Shown: positions 46,727-55,841 of the stretch, one piece after another
Layout of the letters: each line of letters opens with the position of its first letter
Position numbering within the stretch: position 1 is the stretch's first letter
NCBI GenBank assembly: GCA_946536825.1
Contig: CAMNEX010000002.1
Coordinates: 1-55,861 of the forward strand
From: an uncultured Selenomonadales bacterium
GTDB lineage: Bacteria > Bacillota > Negativicutes > Selenomonadales > Selenomonadaceae
Length of the DNA stretch: 55,861 nt
Reading direction: 5' to 3'
Translations under genes and position numbers: made by a program
Notes under the pieces: generated by a model
The model's input: the letters and a program-made list of their open reading frames with translations, nothing else
Told to the model about the DNA's origin: nothing
The model's database searches: none

Positions 46727-46816
46727 GTCGTTTTCCTCCTGCGTAGAAATTTTTTTCTGTCGGCGAAGTCCGCGTCGGAGTGTCGACGAACTGCGCCGCA
46801 GTTAAGATTAACGCGC

Positions 46817-46845
46817 AGTTTAGCACAAGAATTTTTTACCGTCAA
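46817..46845 (-). promoter_or_regulatory. Promoter of rpsO
   Basis: Minus strand TTGACG-17-TAAACT. Confidence 0.72.
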
Positions 46846-46894
46846 GTTTGCAAAAAATTTTCGTGGTTGTTATCATTGCACCGAGGTAATTTAC

Positions 46895-48208
46895 ATGACA
46901 GAAATTTTTTTAATCGGAATATTTTCCGCCGCGTTGCTCGCGTGCATTTGGGCGGGAAAATCAATTTTATTCGCGCTGATTTTCGGGCTGATAATTTTTT
47001 CGCTTTATGCCCGCGAAGTCGGATATTCGCCGCAAAAAATTTTAAAAATGTGGAGCGCGAGCGTCCGAACGATTAAGTCGATTTTGATAACATTTATTTT
47101 AATCGGAATGCTCACGGCACTTTGGCGGGCGGCGGGCGTTATCCCGGCGATAATTTTCTACACGGCAGATTTTTTTACGCCGTCGATAATTTTGCTCATG
47201 ACGTTTTGGCTGTGCGCTTTGGTCTCGACTTTGACGGGAACGGCATTTGGAACGGGCGCGACAATGGGCGTAATCTGCGCGGCGATAGCGGGGAGTTTGG
47301 GCGTCCCGATTTGGCTGACGGGCGGCGCGATTTTGGCAGGAGCTTATCTGGGCGACAGATGTTCGCCAATGTCGACAAGCGCATTGCTCGTTGCGACGCT
47401 GACTCGGACGGATATTTTTAAAAATCTCGTCGGCATGATAAAAACTTCGATAATCCCGCTGATTTTGGCGAGCGCATTTTATTTGGCGGCGGGAATATTT
47501 TTCGAGGGCGACGGCGCGGCAAATGTCGACGTCAAAGAAATTTTTTCGCAAGCCTTCGCAATTCGTCCCGACGTTTTAATCCCGGCAATTTTAATCGTCG
47601 TGTTGTCGTTGCTCAGGCTGAAAGTTCAGCTGATGATGGGCGCGAGTATTTTGGCAAGCGCGGCGGTCGCGATTTTTATTCAAGGTGCGAATTTCGGCGA
47701 GCTGTTAAAAATTTCCGTCCTCGGTTTTTATCCTACAAATGCAGAGCTTGCAAAAATTTTGAGCGGCGGCGGAATAATTTCAATGGCAAATGTTTTCGCT
47801 ATCGTCTGCATTTCGAGTTGCTACGCGGGAATTTTTCAAGCGACGGGCTTTTTAAATCGTCTGCAGAGTTCTTTGATTCAATTCGCCAAAAAATTTTCGC
47901 CGTTCGCAAGCATTTTAATCGCGGCAACTTTAACGAACATGATTTCTTGCAACCAAACGCTGTCAATCATGCTGACGCACCAGCTTTGCAAAAAAATCGA
48001 GCCGACCGCGGAAGTTTTTGCAATTCACTTGGAAAATACCGCCGTGATAATTTCTCCGCTGATTCCGTGGTCGGCGGCATGCGCGGTTCCCTTGACGCTA
48101 ATTGACGCGCCGCCCGAATCGATTTTCGCGGCGTGGTATCTCTACTTGATTCCGATATGTTTCCTTGCGTCCGGTCGAAGAGTGATTGTTAATTATAACC
48201 GCATGTGA
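46895..48208 (+). CDS. nhaC: Na+/H+ antiporter, NhaC family
   Basis: 437 aa polytopic; TGTAFGTGATMGVI, GAILAGAYLGDRCSPMSTSALLVATLTRTD, HLENTAVIISPLIPWSAACAVP. Confidence 0.9.
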   Translation: MTEIFLIGIFSAALLACIWAGKSILFALIFGLIIFSLYAREVGYSPQKILKMWSASVRTIKSILITFILIGMLTALWRAAGVIPAIIFYTADFFTPSIILLMTFWLCALVSTLTGTAFGTGATMGVICAAIAGSLGVPIWLTGGAILAGAYLGDRCSPMSTSALLVATLTRTDIFKNLVGMIKTSIIPLILASAFYLAAGIFFEGDGAANVDVKEIFSQAFAIRPDVLIPAILIVVLSLLRLKVQLMMGASILASAAVAIFIQGANFGELLKISVLGFYPTNAELAKILSGGGIISMANVFAIVCISSCYAGIFQATGFLNRLQSSLIQFAKKFSPFASILIAATLTNMISCNQTLSIMLTHQLCKKIEPTAEVFAIHLENTAVIISPLIPWSAACAVPLTLIDAPPESIFAAWYLYLIPICFLASGRRVIVNYNRM

Positions 48209-48253
48209 TAGAATTGCGCCGCGTAAAAATTTTGAATGAAAGGGAGCTTTAAA

Positions 48254-49111
48254 ATGGTTTCTTCAGAAATAAAAAATTTCGGCATACTCGGCTTTCCCGT
48301 GGGACATTCGCTGTCGCCGCAAATGTACAAGGCGGCATTCACGGCGGCGGGCTTCCCGAATTACAATTACATTCCGCTTTCGATACAGGCGGGCAAACTT
48401 TATATGGCGGTCGAAGGACTGAAAGGTTTGGGCTTCCGCGGCGTGAATGTGACAATTCCACACAAGACGACGATTTCAAGATATTTGGACGCGATTGACG
48501 CGGATGCCTTGGTTATCGGGGCGGTGAATACGGTCGTAAATGATGGCGGAATGTTGACGGGCTACAACACGGACGTTTCGGGATTTTTGGCAGCGTTGGC
48601 GGAGGCAAATTTTTTACCCGAAGATTCTCACGCAGTAATTTTGGGCGCGGGCGGCGCGGCTCGCGCAATTTTATGGGGACTTTGCAAAAGGAAAGCGGAA
48701 TACATAACGATAGGCGCACGTAACCCGCAAAAGGCTCAAGCTCTGGCAAACGATTTTTTAAATTACGGCGCAGTAGAAGGTTTCGATTGGAACTCGGACG
48801 AATTTAAGGAAATTATTCAGACGGCGGATATTTTGATAAACACGACGCCGCTTGGCATGTTCCCGAACGTCGACAACATGCCGCCGATTGATTTAAAACT
48901 TTTGCCGGAAGGCGCACTCGTCTACGACATAATTTACAATCCCGCAGAAACAAAATTACTAAAGACCGCCCGCGAACTCGGCTTCCCGACGCTCAATGGC
49001 TTGTCAATGCTTCTGTTGCAGGGCAAAGAAAGTTATCGGCTTTACACGGGACAAATTCCCGACTTAAAAGTCATGGCAAAAGCTCTCGAAAAAAATTTGA
49101 AGTCCAGATAA
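48254..49111 (+). CDS. aroE: Shikimate dehydrogenase
   Basis: GILGFPVGHSLSPQMYKAAF, GVNVTIPHKT, GAVNTVV, GYNTDVSGF, LGAGGAARAI. Confidence 0.95.
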   Translation: MVSSEIKNFGILGFPVGHSLSPQMYKAAFTAAGFPNYNYIPLSIQAGKLYMAVEGLKGLGFRGVNVTIPHKTTISRYLDAIDADALVIGAVNTVVNDGGMLTGYNTDVSGFLAALAEANFLPEDSHAVILGAGGAARAILWGLCKRKAEYITIGARNPQKAQALANDFLNYGAVEGFDWNSDEFKEIIQTADILINTTPLGMFPNVDNMPPIDLKLLPEGALVYDIIYNPAETKLLKTARELGFPTLNGLSMLLLQGKESYRLYTGQIPDLKVMAKALEKNLKSR

Positions 49112-49147
49112 AAATTATCGGCGCACTGCGGAGCGGAGGGATTTTTA

Positions 49148-49831
49148 ATGAACACATTTTGGGCTGTTTTGGCAGTGCTTTTGTTCGTGTCAATGCTCGG
49201 CGGCGTGACCGGCATTTTGACTTTGGATAAAATAAAAAGCCTTTTCGCGAAGCCGACTGAATCGCGCCGTCCGTTTTCTCCGCAAAGAATCACCGCGCAG
49301 GAATTGCAAGTCATTGTCCTCCACAGAGTAAAAGAAATTGCGGAATTCGGAGTGCTTAAGCAAAATTTTGATTCGTCTTTTGTCTATCGCGACGACAGAA
49401 AAGTTTTCGGCTTGAGCGTCCCTTTGACAAATAACGAAATTAAAGTTCATTACAAGGGCGAAGTCGTCTGCGGTTGCGATTTGAGCCGCGCCGTTTATGC
49501 AGAGGATTCTTTTAACAAGCGGATTAAAATTGTAATTCCGAGCGGTGAAATTTTGAGAATTCACGAACTCCCCGAAACGATTAAGCCCGAAAAAGTTCAG
49601 TCGGATATTTTTTCTCGCGGCGTCGACATTGAGAAATACAATCGGGAATTGAAAAACAGCCTTGAGGATATGGAGCGGCATTTAATCAACGACGGCATTT
49701 TGCAAAGGGCAAATGAGCGCGTCCGCACTGCGCTGAAAAATGTTATCGCGGGCTTGAATCGCGGAGTTGAGACGGAAATTATTTTCATGGGCGAAAATTC
49801 TTCAAGCGATTTACCGCGCCTCGGCAGATAA
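49148..49831 (+). CDS. DUF4230-like membrane-anchored protein
   Basis: N-terminal TM, ELQVIVLHRVKEIAEFGVLKQNFDSSFVY... C-terminal helical region; family assignment from memory. Confidence 0.65.
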   Translation: MNTFWAVLAVLLFVSMLGGVTGILTLDKIKSLFAKPTESRRPFSPQRITAQELQVIVLHRVKEIAEFGVLKQNFDSSFVYRDDRKVFGLSVPLTNNEIKVHYKGEVVCGCDLSRAVYAEDSFNKRIKIVIPSGEILRIHELPETIKPEKVQSDIFSRGVDIEKYNRELKNSLEDMERHLINDGILQRANERVRTALKNVIAGLNRGVETEIIFMGENSSSDLPRLGR

Positions 49832-49892
49832 AAATTTACAGACGAAAATACAATTTATTTTTTATAAATCAACAATAGAGGAGTTTTTTTAA

Positions 49893-50906
49893 ATGATAGT
49901 AGTAATGAAACCCGGCTCCACTCAAGAGAATTTAGCGGCGGTCGTGAAAAAAATTGAGTCGGCGGGTTTGCGAACGCACCTTTCCAAGGGCGAAGAAGTG
50001 ACAATCGTCGGGGTAATCGGCGACAAAAAAATAATTGCAAATCTGGAATTGCAAATGATGGCGGGCGTGGATAAAACCGTTCGCATAACGGAGAAATATA
50101 AATTGGTCAGCCGCGACTTTCACCCCGAAGATACGATTATCGAGGCGGGCGGAATAAAAATCGGCGGCAAAAAAGTCGTGGTAATGGCGGGACCCTGCGC
50201 GGTTGAAAGTTTGGAGCAACTGCGCGAGGCGGCGGCGGCTGTCAAAAACTGCGGCGCACAATTCCTGCGCGGCGGCGCGTTCAAGCCGCGGACTTCGCCC
50301 TATGACTTTCAAGGACTCGGCGAGGACGGCTTAAAACTTTTGCGGCAAGTGGCGGACGAATTTAATCTGCGCGTCGTCACGGAAATTGTTGACAAGGACG
50401 ATATAGAACTTTTCTGCAAATACGCGGATATTTTGCAGGTCGGCGCAAGGAACATGCAAAATTTCCAAATGCTAAAAGCTCTGGGCAAATGTTCAAAACC
50501 CGTCCTGTTAAAGCGCGGTCTGTCGGCAACAATTTCGGAGTGGCTCAACGCGGCGGAATACATAATGAGCGGCGGCAACGAGCAAGTCATTTTCTGCGAG
50601 CGCGGAATCAGAACTTACGAAACTTTCACGCGCAACACGCTGGATTTGTCGGCAGTGGCGGCGGTTAAGGAATTGTCGCATTTGCCGATAGTCGTCGATC
50701 CAAGCCACGGAACGGGACGTTGGAAAATGGTTGCGCCAATGGCAAGGGCGGCAATCGCGGCGGGCGCGGACGGCTTAATAATCGAAGTGCACCCTCACCC
50801 CGAAAAAGCCCTCTCGGACGGCGACCAATCCTTAACGCCCGAAGCCTTTAAAACCCTTATGGAAAATCTCGGAGACATCGCAAAAGTTATGGGGCGGTTG
50901 ATATGA
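49893..50906 (+). CDS. aroF: 3-deoxy-7-phosphoheptulonate synthase (type I-beta, with N-terminal regulatory domain)
   Basis: MIVVMKPGSTQENLAAVVKKI, VMAGPCAVES, FLRGGAFKPRTSPYDFQGLG, VDPSHGTG, HPHPEKALSDGDQSL. Confidence 0.95.
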   Translation: MIVVMKPGSTQENLAAVVKKIESAGLRTHLSKGEEVTIVGVIGDKKIIANLELQMMAGVDKTVRITEKYKLVSRDFHPEDTIIEAGGIKIGGKKVVVMAGPCAVESLEQLREAAAAVKNCGAQFLRGGAFKPRTSPYDFQGLGEDGLKLLRQVADEFNLRVVTEIVDKDDIELFCKYADILQVGARNMQNFQMLKALGKCSKPVLLKRGLSATISEWLNAAEYIMSGGNEQVIFCERGIRTYETFTRNTLDLSAVAAVKELSHLPIVVDPSHGTGRWKMVAPMARAAIAAGADGLIIEVHPHPEKALSDGDQSLTPEAFKTLMENLGDIAKVMGRLI

Positions 50907-51778
50907 AACTTGCAATAATCGGCGTCGGCTTAATCGGCGGCTCCCTGGGCTTGTGCTTAAAAGATAAACTCGGCGAAAAAATTTTTATAACGGGGCTTTG
51001 TCGGACAGAAAAATCAATGCGGCGAGCAATGGAATTGGGCGCAGTCGATTTGGCAACGTCCAATCTTGAAGAAGTCGTCGGCGACGCGGATATAATTTTC
51101 TTAAGCCCGCCCGTCCTGCAGATTGTGCCCATGGTAAAAAAAATTCTGCCCTTCCTGAAAAGCGGCGCAATCCTCACCGACGCGGGCAGCACAAAGCAAT
51201 TTATCTGTCAGGAATTGAAAAAAATTCTCCCGCCCGACATTTTTTATATCGCGGGGCACCCGATGACAGGGCGCGAAAAATCCGGCGTCGAGGCGGCAGA
51301 TAAAAATCTTTTCAAGGGCAAGGCTTATGTTATCGTCGAAGACACGGGCGCACCCGCCGAAGTCAAAGAAAAATTAATGGGGCTCCTGCGCCTGACCGAG
51401 GCGAATTTTCTGGAGATTGACATTGCCAAGCACGACAGATGCGCTTCGATTATAAGCCACGTCCCGCATTTGACGGCGGCGGCTCTCGTCACTTTGCTAA
51501 ACGACGCCGGCAACGACCTTGATTCTTGTTTGAAATTAATCGGCGGCGGCTTCAAGGATACGACGCGAATTGCCAGTTCCAACGCTGATATGTGGGCGGA
51601 TATTTGCATGACGAACGGCGAGGCAATTTCAACGCACCTGCGCGACCTGCAAAATATTCTCGGCAACGTCATCACGGCGATTGAAAATCACGACAGGCAA
51701 GCCGTTCACGATTATTTTGCCAAGTCAAAAGAACGCCGCGATAAAATTCTTGAGTCCGTCACCTTCGACCCGAACTGA
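50903..51778 (+). CDS. tyrA: Prephenate dehydrogenase
   Basis: LAIIGVGLIGGSLGLCLKDK, AGHPMTGREKSGVEAAD, SHVPHLTAAALV; ATGA-type overlap with aroF. Confidence 0.94.
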   Translation: MKLAIIGVGLIGGSLGLCLKDKLGEKIFITGLCRTEKSMRRAMELGAVDLATSNLEEVVGDADIIFLSPPVLQIVPMVKKILPFLKSGAILTDAGSTKQFICQELKKILPPDIFYIAGHPMTGREKSGVEAADKNLFKGKAYVIVEDTGAPAEVKEKLMGLLRLTEANFLEIDIAKHDRCASIISHVPHLTAAALVTLLNDAGNDLDSCLKLIGGGFKDTTRIASSNADMWADICMTNGEAISTHLRDLQNILGNVITAIENHDRQAVHDYFAKSKERRDKILESVTFDPN

Positions 51779-51798
51779 AAAATTTCGTACAAAAAAAA

Positions 51799-51835
51799 AT
51801 CTGCTCCTCATTGCGAAGAGCAGATTAATTTTTTT
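51799..51835. terminator. Terminator between tyrA and the GGDEF gene (convergent)
   Basis: ATCTGCTC-ctcattgcgaa-GAGCAGAT followed by TAATTTTTTT; A9 on the other side. Confidence 0.82.
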
Positions 51836-53771
51836 AATCGGTTCGGGCGGCTTTCATTGCCAATTTATTTTCGTACATTTCCTTATCCGCCCGCTTGAAA
51901 ACTTCGTCTGAGGTTTTGTCGACGCCCGCATTATAAAAAGCCGTGCCGACCGCCGCCGAAACTTTTTCCCAGGGCTTGAGCAAAGTGTTGGAATTTTTGC
52001 GAGCCATTTCCGCTTTGAATTGATTAACAAAATATTTGCACAGGGAAATTTTTTCGCCCTCAATTATCACGACGAATTCATCGCCGCCAATCCTGTAAAC
52101 ATGCTCCGCGCCGAAAACCAAACAAATTAATTTCCCCGCGTTTATCAGATATTCGTTGCCGCGCTCGTGTCCGTAGGTGTCATTGACGCGCTTTAAATAA
52201 TTTACGTCAACCATTGCAATACAAAATTCCGCTTTGCCCTCGGAAATTTTTTTATCAAGCCGCGCAGTCGCCTCGTCGTAGGCGACTTTATTTTTTAAGC
52301 CCGTCAAGGAATCTCTGTGAGCAATTTTATCCATTTCGGCGACTTGCCTTTTCGCCCGCCGGAGTTTTTCAAAATAAATCAAAACGTCCTGCGTAGTTTT
52401 CAAAAGCGCGGTGTATAAATTTTCTATCTCGTCGCCCGTGTGAATTCTTAAGTCCCTTATGCGCTCGACATTGTTTTCGCAAAATTCCTTGTTGTCATAA
52501 GCAAAATTTCGAGTGCAATAAGCCATTGTGTTTACGGGCAAAATTATATGATTCTCGACGAAACGGAGCCCGATAATAAAAATGAAAACAAAACAGCCCG
52601 AAAACAACGCTAGCACTTTGGAGATAAAAGCTCTGCCATATTCGGAAATTAAATCCAAAGAAAAATCTATCGCGACATAACAGGCACATTGCCCGCCGTC
52701 GTCGTAAATCGGCTTGTAAATCGTAAGAATGCGACCGTAATCGCTGTCGGAAATGATATAGTCGATAGCTTTGCCGGCAATCAAGTCGTCCGAATAAGGA
52801 TAATTTTTATCCAACGCGATAAGCTCGCCGGGCGCGGACGCTTTAACATTTTCCGTATCCAAATCGAAAACGACGCGGCAACCGTCCTCCGAAAATTTGT
52901 AGACAGTAAGAAATTTTATGTCGATGTTGCTGTTTTTTATCGCGTAAAGCTTTTTCTCAATCTCGTTGTAACCTTCGGCGGCGCGTCCGAGTTTTATGTA
53001 ATCGTCGACTTTTTCGGGCGCAATTTCACTCGCGGCAATCGAAGCCACTCCCTCGGCGATTTTTATCTGCACATTAAAGGCGGCTTGCTCAAAAATTCTA
53101 TAGCTGATCGCCGCTATCGACGCCGCTATAAAAAGCGAACTCAACATAAGCATTAAAAGAACTTTTGTCCGGAGCGACGAAATCGGGCATTTGCGCCGAT
53201 AAACTTCCTTTTTCATTTCGGCGGATAACGGAGCCTGTTTTTGTCCCAACTCGCGGAAAAGAGTTGTTATCTGCGACGGGACGAATTTTATTGCAAAGAA
53301 CATTACAAGGACAAGAAAAGCTTTGTCGACAAGTTCTTTTAGGAAAGTCGCCGTGAAGTTCATTTGAATTTCATTGACCGCTTGGACGACGCCCGTGCAG
53401 AATAAAAAATTTTCTATGACTTCGGTTAAAAATGTCGTCGTCAACGCCAGCGGCGGAATTATCAGCAGGGTTTTTAAAAAACTTTGGAAAAAGCCGCGCC
53501 GCGCAAGAAAAGTTATATAAATCGCGACAAAAATGCTGATTGAGCAATAATACATTTCTGATTCGTCGGCTAAAGAATTCAAAAGATTTGTTGCGAAACC
53601 GACCGCAATTCCGGGAACGTAGCCGCTCAGCATTGCGACAAAAATCGTGCCGCCCGTGTCCAAAAACAACGGCAGATTTAAATTTCTCGCGGCAAACGAA
53701 GCAATTAAATTAAAAATGACTGCCGCGACGCAAATTAAAATCGGTGACGACAAATTAATTATTTTTATCAT
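51834..53771 (-). CDS. Membrane diguanylate cyclase: ECF-S-component-like N-terminus, extracytoplasmic sensor region, GGDEF (copy 1)
   Basis: N-terminal LPLFLDTGGTIFVAMLSGYVPGIAVGFATNLL; HAMP-like linker; DSLTGLKNK, MVDVNYLKRVNDTYGHERGNEYL, YRIGGDEFVVI. Confidence 0.9.
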   Translation of the reverse strand: MIKIINLSSPILICVAAVIFNLIASFAARNLNLPLFLDTGGTIFVAMLSGYVPGIAVGFATNLLNSLADESEMYYCSISIFVAIYITFLARRGFFQSFLKTLLIIPPLALTTTFLTEVIENFLFCTGVVQAVNEIQMNFTATFLKELVDKAFLVLVMFFAIKFVPSQITTLFRELGQKQAPLSAEMKKEVYRRKCPISSLRTKVLLMLMLSSLFIAASIAAISYRIFEQAAFNVQIKIAEGVASIAASEIAPEKVDDYIKLGRAAEGYNEIEKKLYAIKNSNIDIKFLTVYKFSEDGCRVVFDLDTENVKASAPGELIALDKNYPYSDDLIAGKAIDYIISDSDYGRILTIYKPIYDDGGQCACYVAIDFSLDLISEYGRAFISKVLALFSGCFVFIFIIGLRFVENHIILPVNTMAYCTRNFAYDNKEFCENNVERIRDLRIHTGDEIENLYTALLKTTQDVLIYFEKLRRAKRQVAEMDKIAHRDSLTGLKNKVAYDEATARLDKKISEGKAEFCIAMVDVNYLKRVNDTYGHERGNEYLINAGKLICLVFGAEHVYRIGGDEFVVIIEGEKISLCKYFVNQFKAEMARKNSNTLLKPWEKVSAAVGTAFYNAGVDKTSDEVFKRADKEMYENKLAMKAARTD

Positions 53772-53788
53772 GAAAATTTTTATCCTCC

Positions 53789-55750
53789 CTAAGTTGTGCG
53801 CGCCGCCTTCATTGCGAGCTTGTTTTCGTACATTTCCTTATCCGCCCGCTTGAAAACTTCATCGGAATTTTTATCTTGAGAAGGTTCGTAATACGCCACA
53901 CCCACCGCCGCCGAAATTTTTTCCCACGGCTGGAGCGCGTCATTGGCATTTTTTCTATCCATCTCGAATTTAAATTGCGCCAAGAAATATTTAATCAAGG
54001 AAACTTTTTCGCCCTCGATTATCACGACGAATTCATCGCCGCCAATCCTGTAAACATTTTCCTCGCCGAAAACCGCGCAAACTAAGCGGCAGGCATTAAC
54101 CAGATAAGTATTTCCGCACTCGTGCCCGTAGTTGTCGTTGATTCGCTTTAGAAAGTTCACGTCAACCATTACAATGCAAAAATTCGCTTGAGCCGCCAAA
54201 ATTTTTTTGTCAAGCAGGTCGGTCGCCTCGGTGTAGGCGGTTTTATTTTTTACGCCCGTCAAAGAATCCTTGTGCGCAATTTTGTCCATTGCGGTGAATC
54301 TGACGCGCATATCGGACACTTGAGTTTTCGCCCGTTGCAAATGCTCTAGGTACCTTGAAATATTTTCCGTCGTCCGAAGCAAAGCTGAATATAAATTTTC
54401 TATCTCGTCGCCCGTTTGGATTTTCAAAGTTTTAATCTGTTCGATATTTTTTTCGCGAGCCGTCGCGCTGTCATAGGCAAAATTTCGGGCGGAATAAGCC
54501 ATTGTGTTCACCGGCAAAATAATATTGTTCTCGACAAAACTTATGCCGATTGCGAAGATAAAAACGAAACAGCCCAAAAACAAAGCCAACAATTTTATGA
54601 CAAAAGTTCTGGTGTATTCGGGCAAAATATCCATAGAAAAATCAATCGCGGCGTAGCATTGGCATTTGCCTTTCTCGTCGTAAACGGGCTTGTAAAGCGT
54701 CAGCAAGTAACCGTATTCGTCGTCAGAAATTATCGGCGGAATCGGTCTGCCCGCGAACAAATCTTCTTTGTAAGGATAAAGCGTCTTATCGAGATTTATA
54801 AACATTCCCGCCTTGTCGCCTTCAAGATTCGAGGTATTCAAATCAAAAATAACTTGACAACCTTCCTCCAAAAATCTGTAGACATAAAGATATTTTACAT
54901 TGCTGTTGCTGTTTTTGACTGTGTAAAATTTTTCTTCAAGAGCTTTGTAATCTTCCAACTGCCGCCCGTATTCTGCGTAATCGTCAACGCGATCGGGATT
55001 TATTTCGCTAACAAGCACCGTAACCATTCCGTCAACATTTTTTATGCGATCGTTCACGGCGGAATCTTTAAACAGCAGGTAACTTATCAGCGACACGGAA
55101 AACGACAGCAAAAGTGAACACACCGTCAAAATCACCAGCATTTTCGTGCGCAACGAAGACGACAGATAACTTTGTTCGCTTACAATGCTTTTCATTTCGT
55201 CCGACAGGGGAGCTTGCTTTTGCCCCAACATGCGGAAAAATTTTTTTGTCTGAGGCGAAATAAATTTCAGGGAAATAAACACCGCCAAAACCGAAAGCCC
55301 TTTGTCGAGGAATTCATAAATAAAATCTTCTATGAAGTTTACTTTAAATTCCTTTGCCGGTTCGAGAGTGTCTGTCAGCTCCAAAAAACTTTCAATCAGC
55401 AAATCGCAAGTTCCCGTTACAAAGGTCAATATGGGAACCATGAACAATGCCTTCCAAAATTTTTGATAGAATCCTTTTCGTGTGAAAAATGTCGTGATAA
55501 TCGCGACGGCGACGCTCACCGAACAGAAATACATTTCCGTCGGGTCGACAAAAGATTTTGAGAGATTGGTAAAAAATCCCAGGGCTATTCCGAGTTCGTA
55601 ATTTCCAAGTGCCGCAATAAAAATCGTGCCGCCCGTGTCCAGGAACAGCGGCAGATTAAATTTCTCCACGATGAAAAATCCTAACAAATTCGCGATAAGA
55701 GCCGCTACGCAAATCAAGAAAGTTTTTAACTGATTATTTTTTTTCGGCAT
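53789..55750 (-). CDS. Membrane diguanylate cyclase: ECF-S-component-like N-terminus, extracytoplasmic sensor region, GGDEF (copy 2)
   Basis: Same architecture as copy 1; LPLFLDTGGTIFIAALGNYELGIALGFFTNL, YRIGGDEFVVI; near-identical C-termini (DEVFKRADKEMYENKLAMKAART). Confidence 0.9.
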   Translation of the reverse strand: MPKKNNQLKTFLICVAALIANLLGFFIVEKFNLPLFLDTGGTIFIAALGNYELGIALGFFTNLSKSFVDPTEMYFCSVSVAVAIITTFFTRKGFYQKFWKALFMVPILTFVTGTCDLLIESFLELTDTLEPAKEFKVNFIEDFIYEFLDKGLSVLAVFISLKFISPQTKKFFRMLGQKQAPLSDEMKSIVSEQSYLSSSLRTKMLVILTVCSLLLSFSVSLISYLLFKDSAVNDRIKNVDGMVTVLVSEINPDRVDDYAEYGRQLEDYKALEEKFYTVKNSNSNVKYLYVYRFLEEGCQVIFDLNTSNLEGDKAGMFINLDKTLYPYKEDLFAGRPIPPIISDDEYGYLLTLYKPVYDEKGKCQCYAAIDFSMDILPEYTRTFVIKLLALFLGCFVFIFAIGISFVENNIILPVNTMAYSARNFAYDSATAREKNIEQIKTLKIQTGDEIENLYSALLRTTENISRYLEHLQRAKTQVSDMRVRFTAMDKIAHKDSLTGVKNKTAYTEATDLLDKKILAAQANFCIVMVDVNFLKRINDNYGHECGNTYLVNACRLVCAVFGEENVYRIGGDEFVVIIEGEKVSLIKYFLAQFKFEMDRKNANDALQPWEKISAAVGVAYYEPSQDKNSDEVFKRADKEMYENKLAMKAARTT

Positions 55751-55813
55751 AAAAATTTTCGCCTCGTGTTATTTTTTTGAAGATTATAGCACTTGATTAA
55801 AAATTTTTATATA

Positions 55814-55841
55814 AAAAAATCTGCCGCGCTTATCGGCAGAT
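55814..55841 (-). terminator. Terminator of a gene lying beyond the right edge (minus strand)
   Basis: ATCTGCCG-cgcttat-CGGCAGAT with minus-strand T7. Confidence 0.7.

Noticed and set aside
46080-46826. 248-aa minus-strand ORF
   Set aside because: Overlaps rpsO in another frame and is antisense to the 105-aa gene, crossing a strong terminator.
47099-47551. 150-aa minus-strand ORF
   Set aside because: Arg/Cys/Gln-rich shadow frame opposite nhaC.
54416-55117. 233-aa plus-strand ORF
   Set aside because: Antisense to the second diguanylate cyclase; no independent features.
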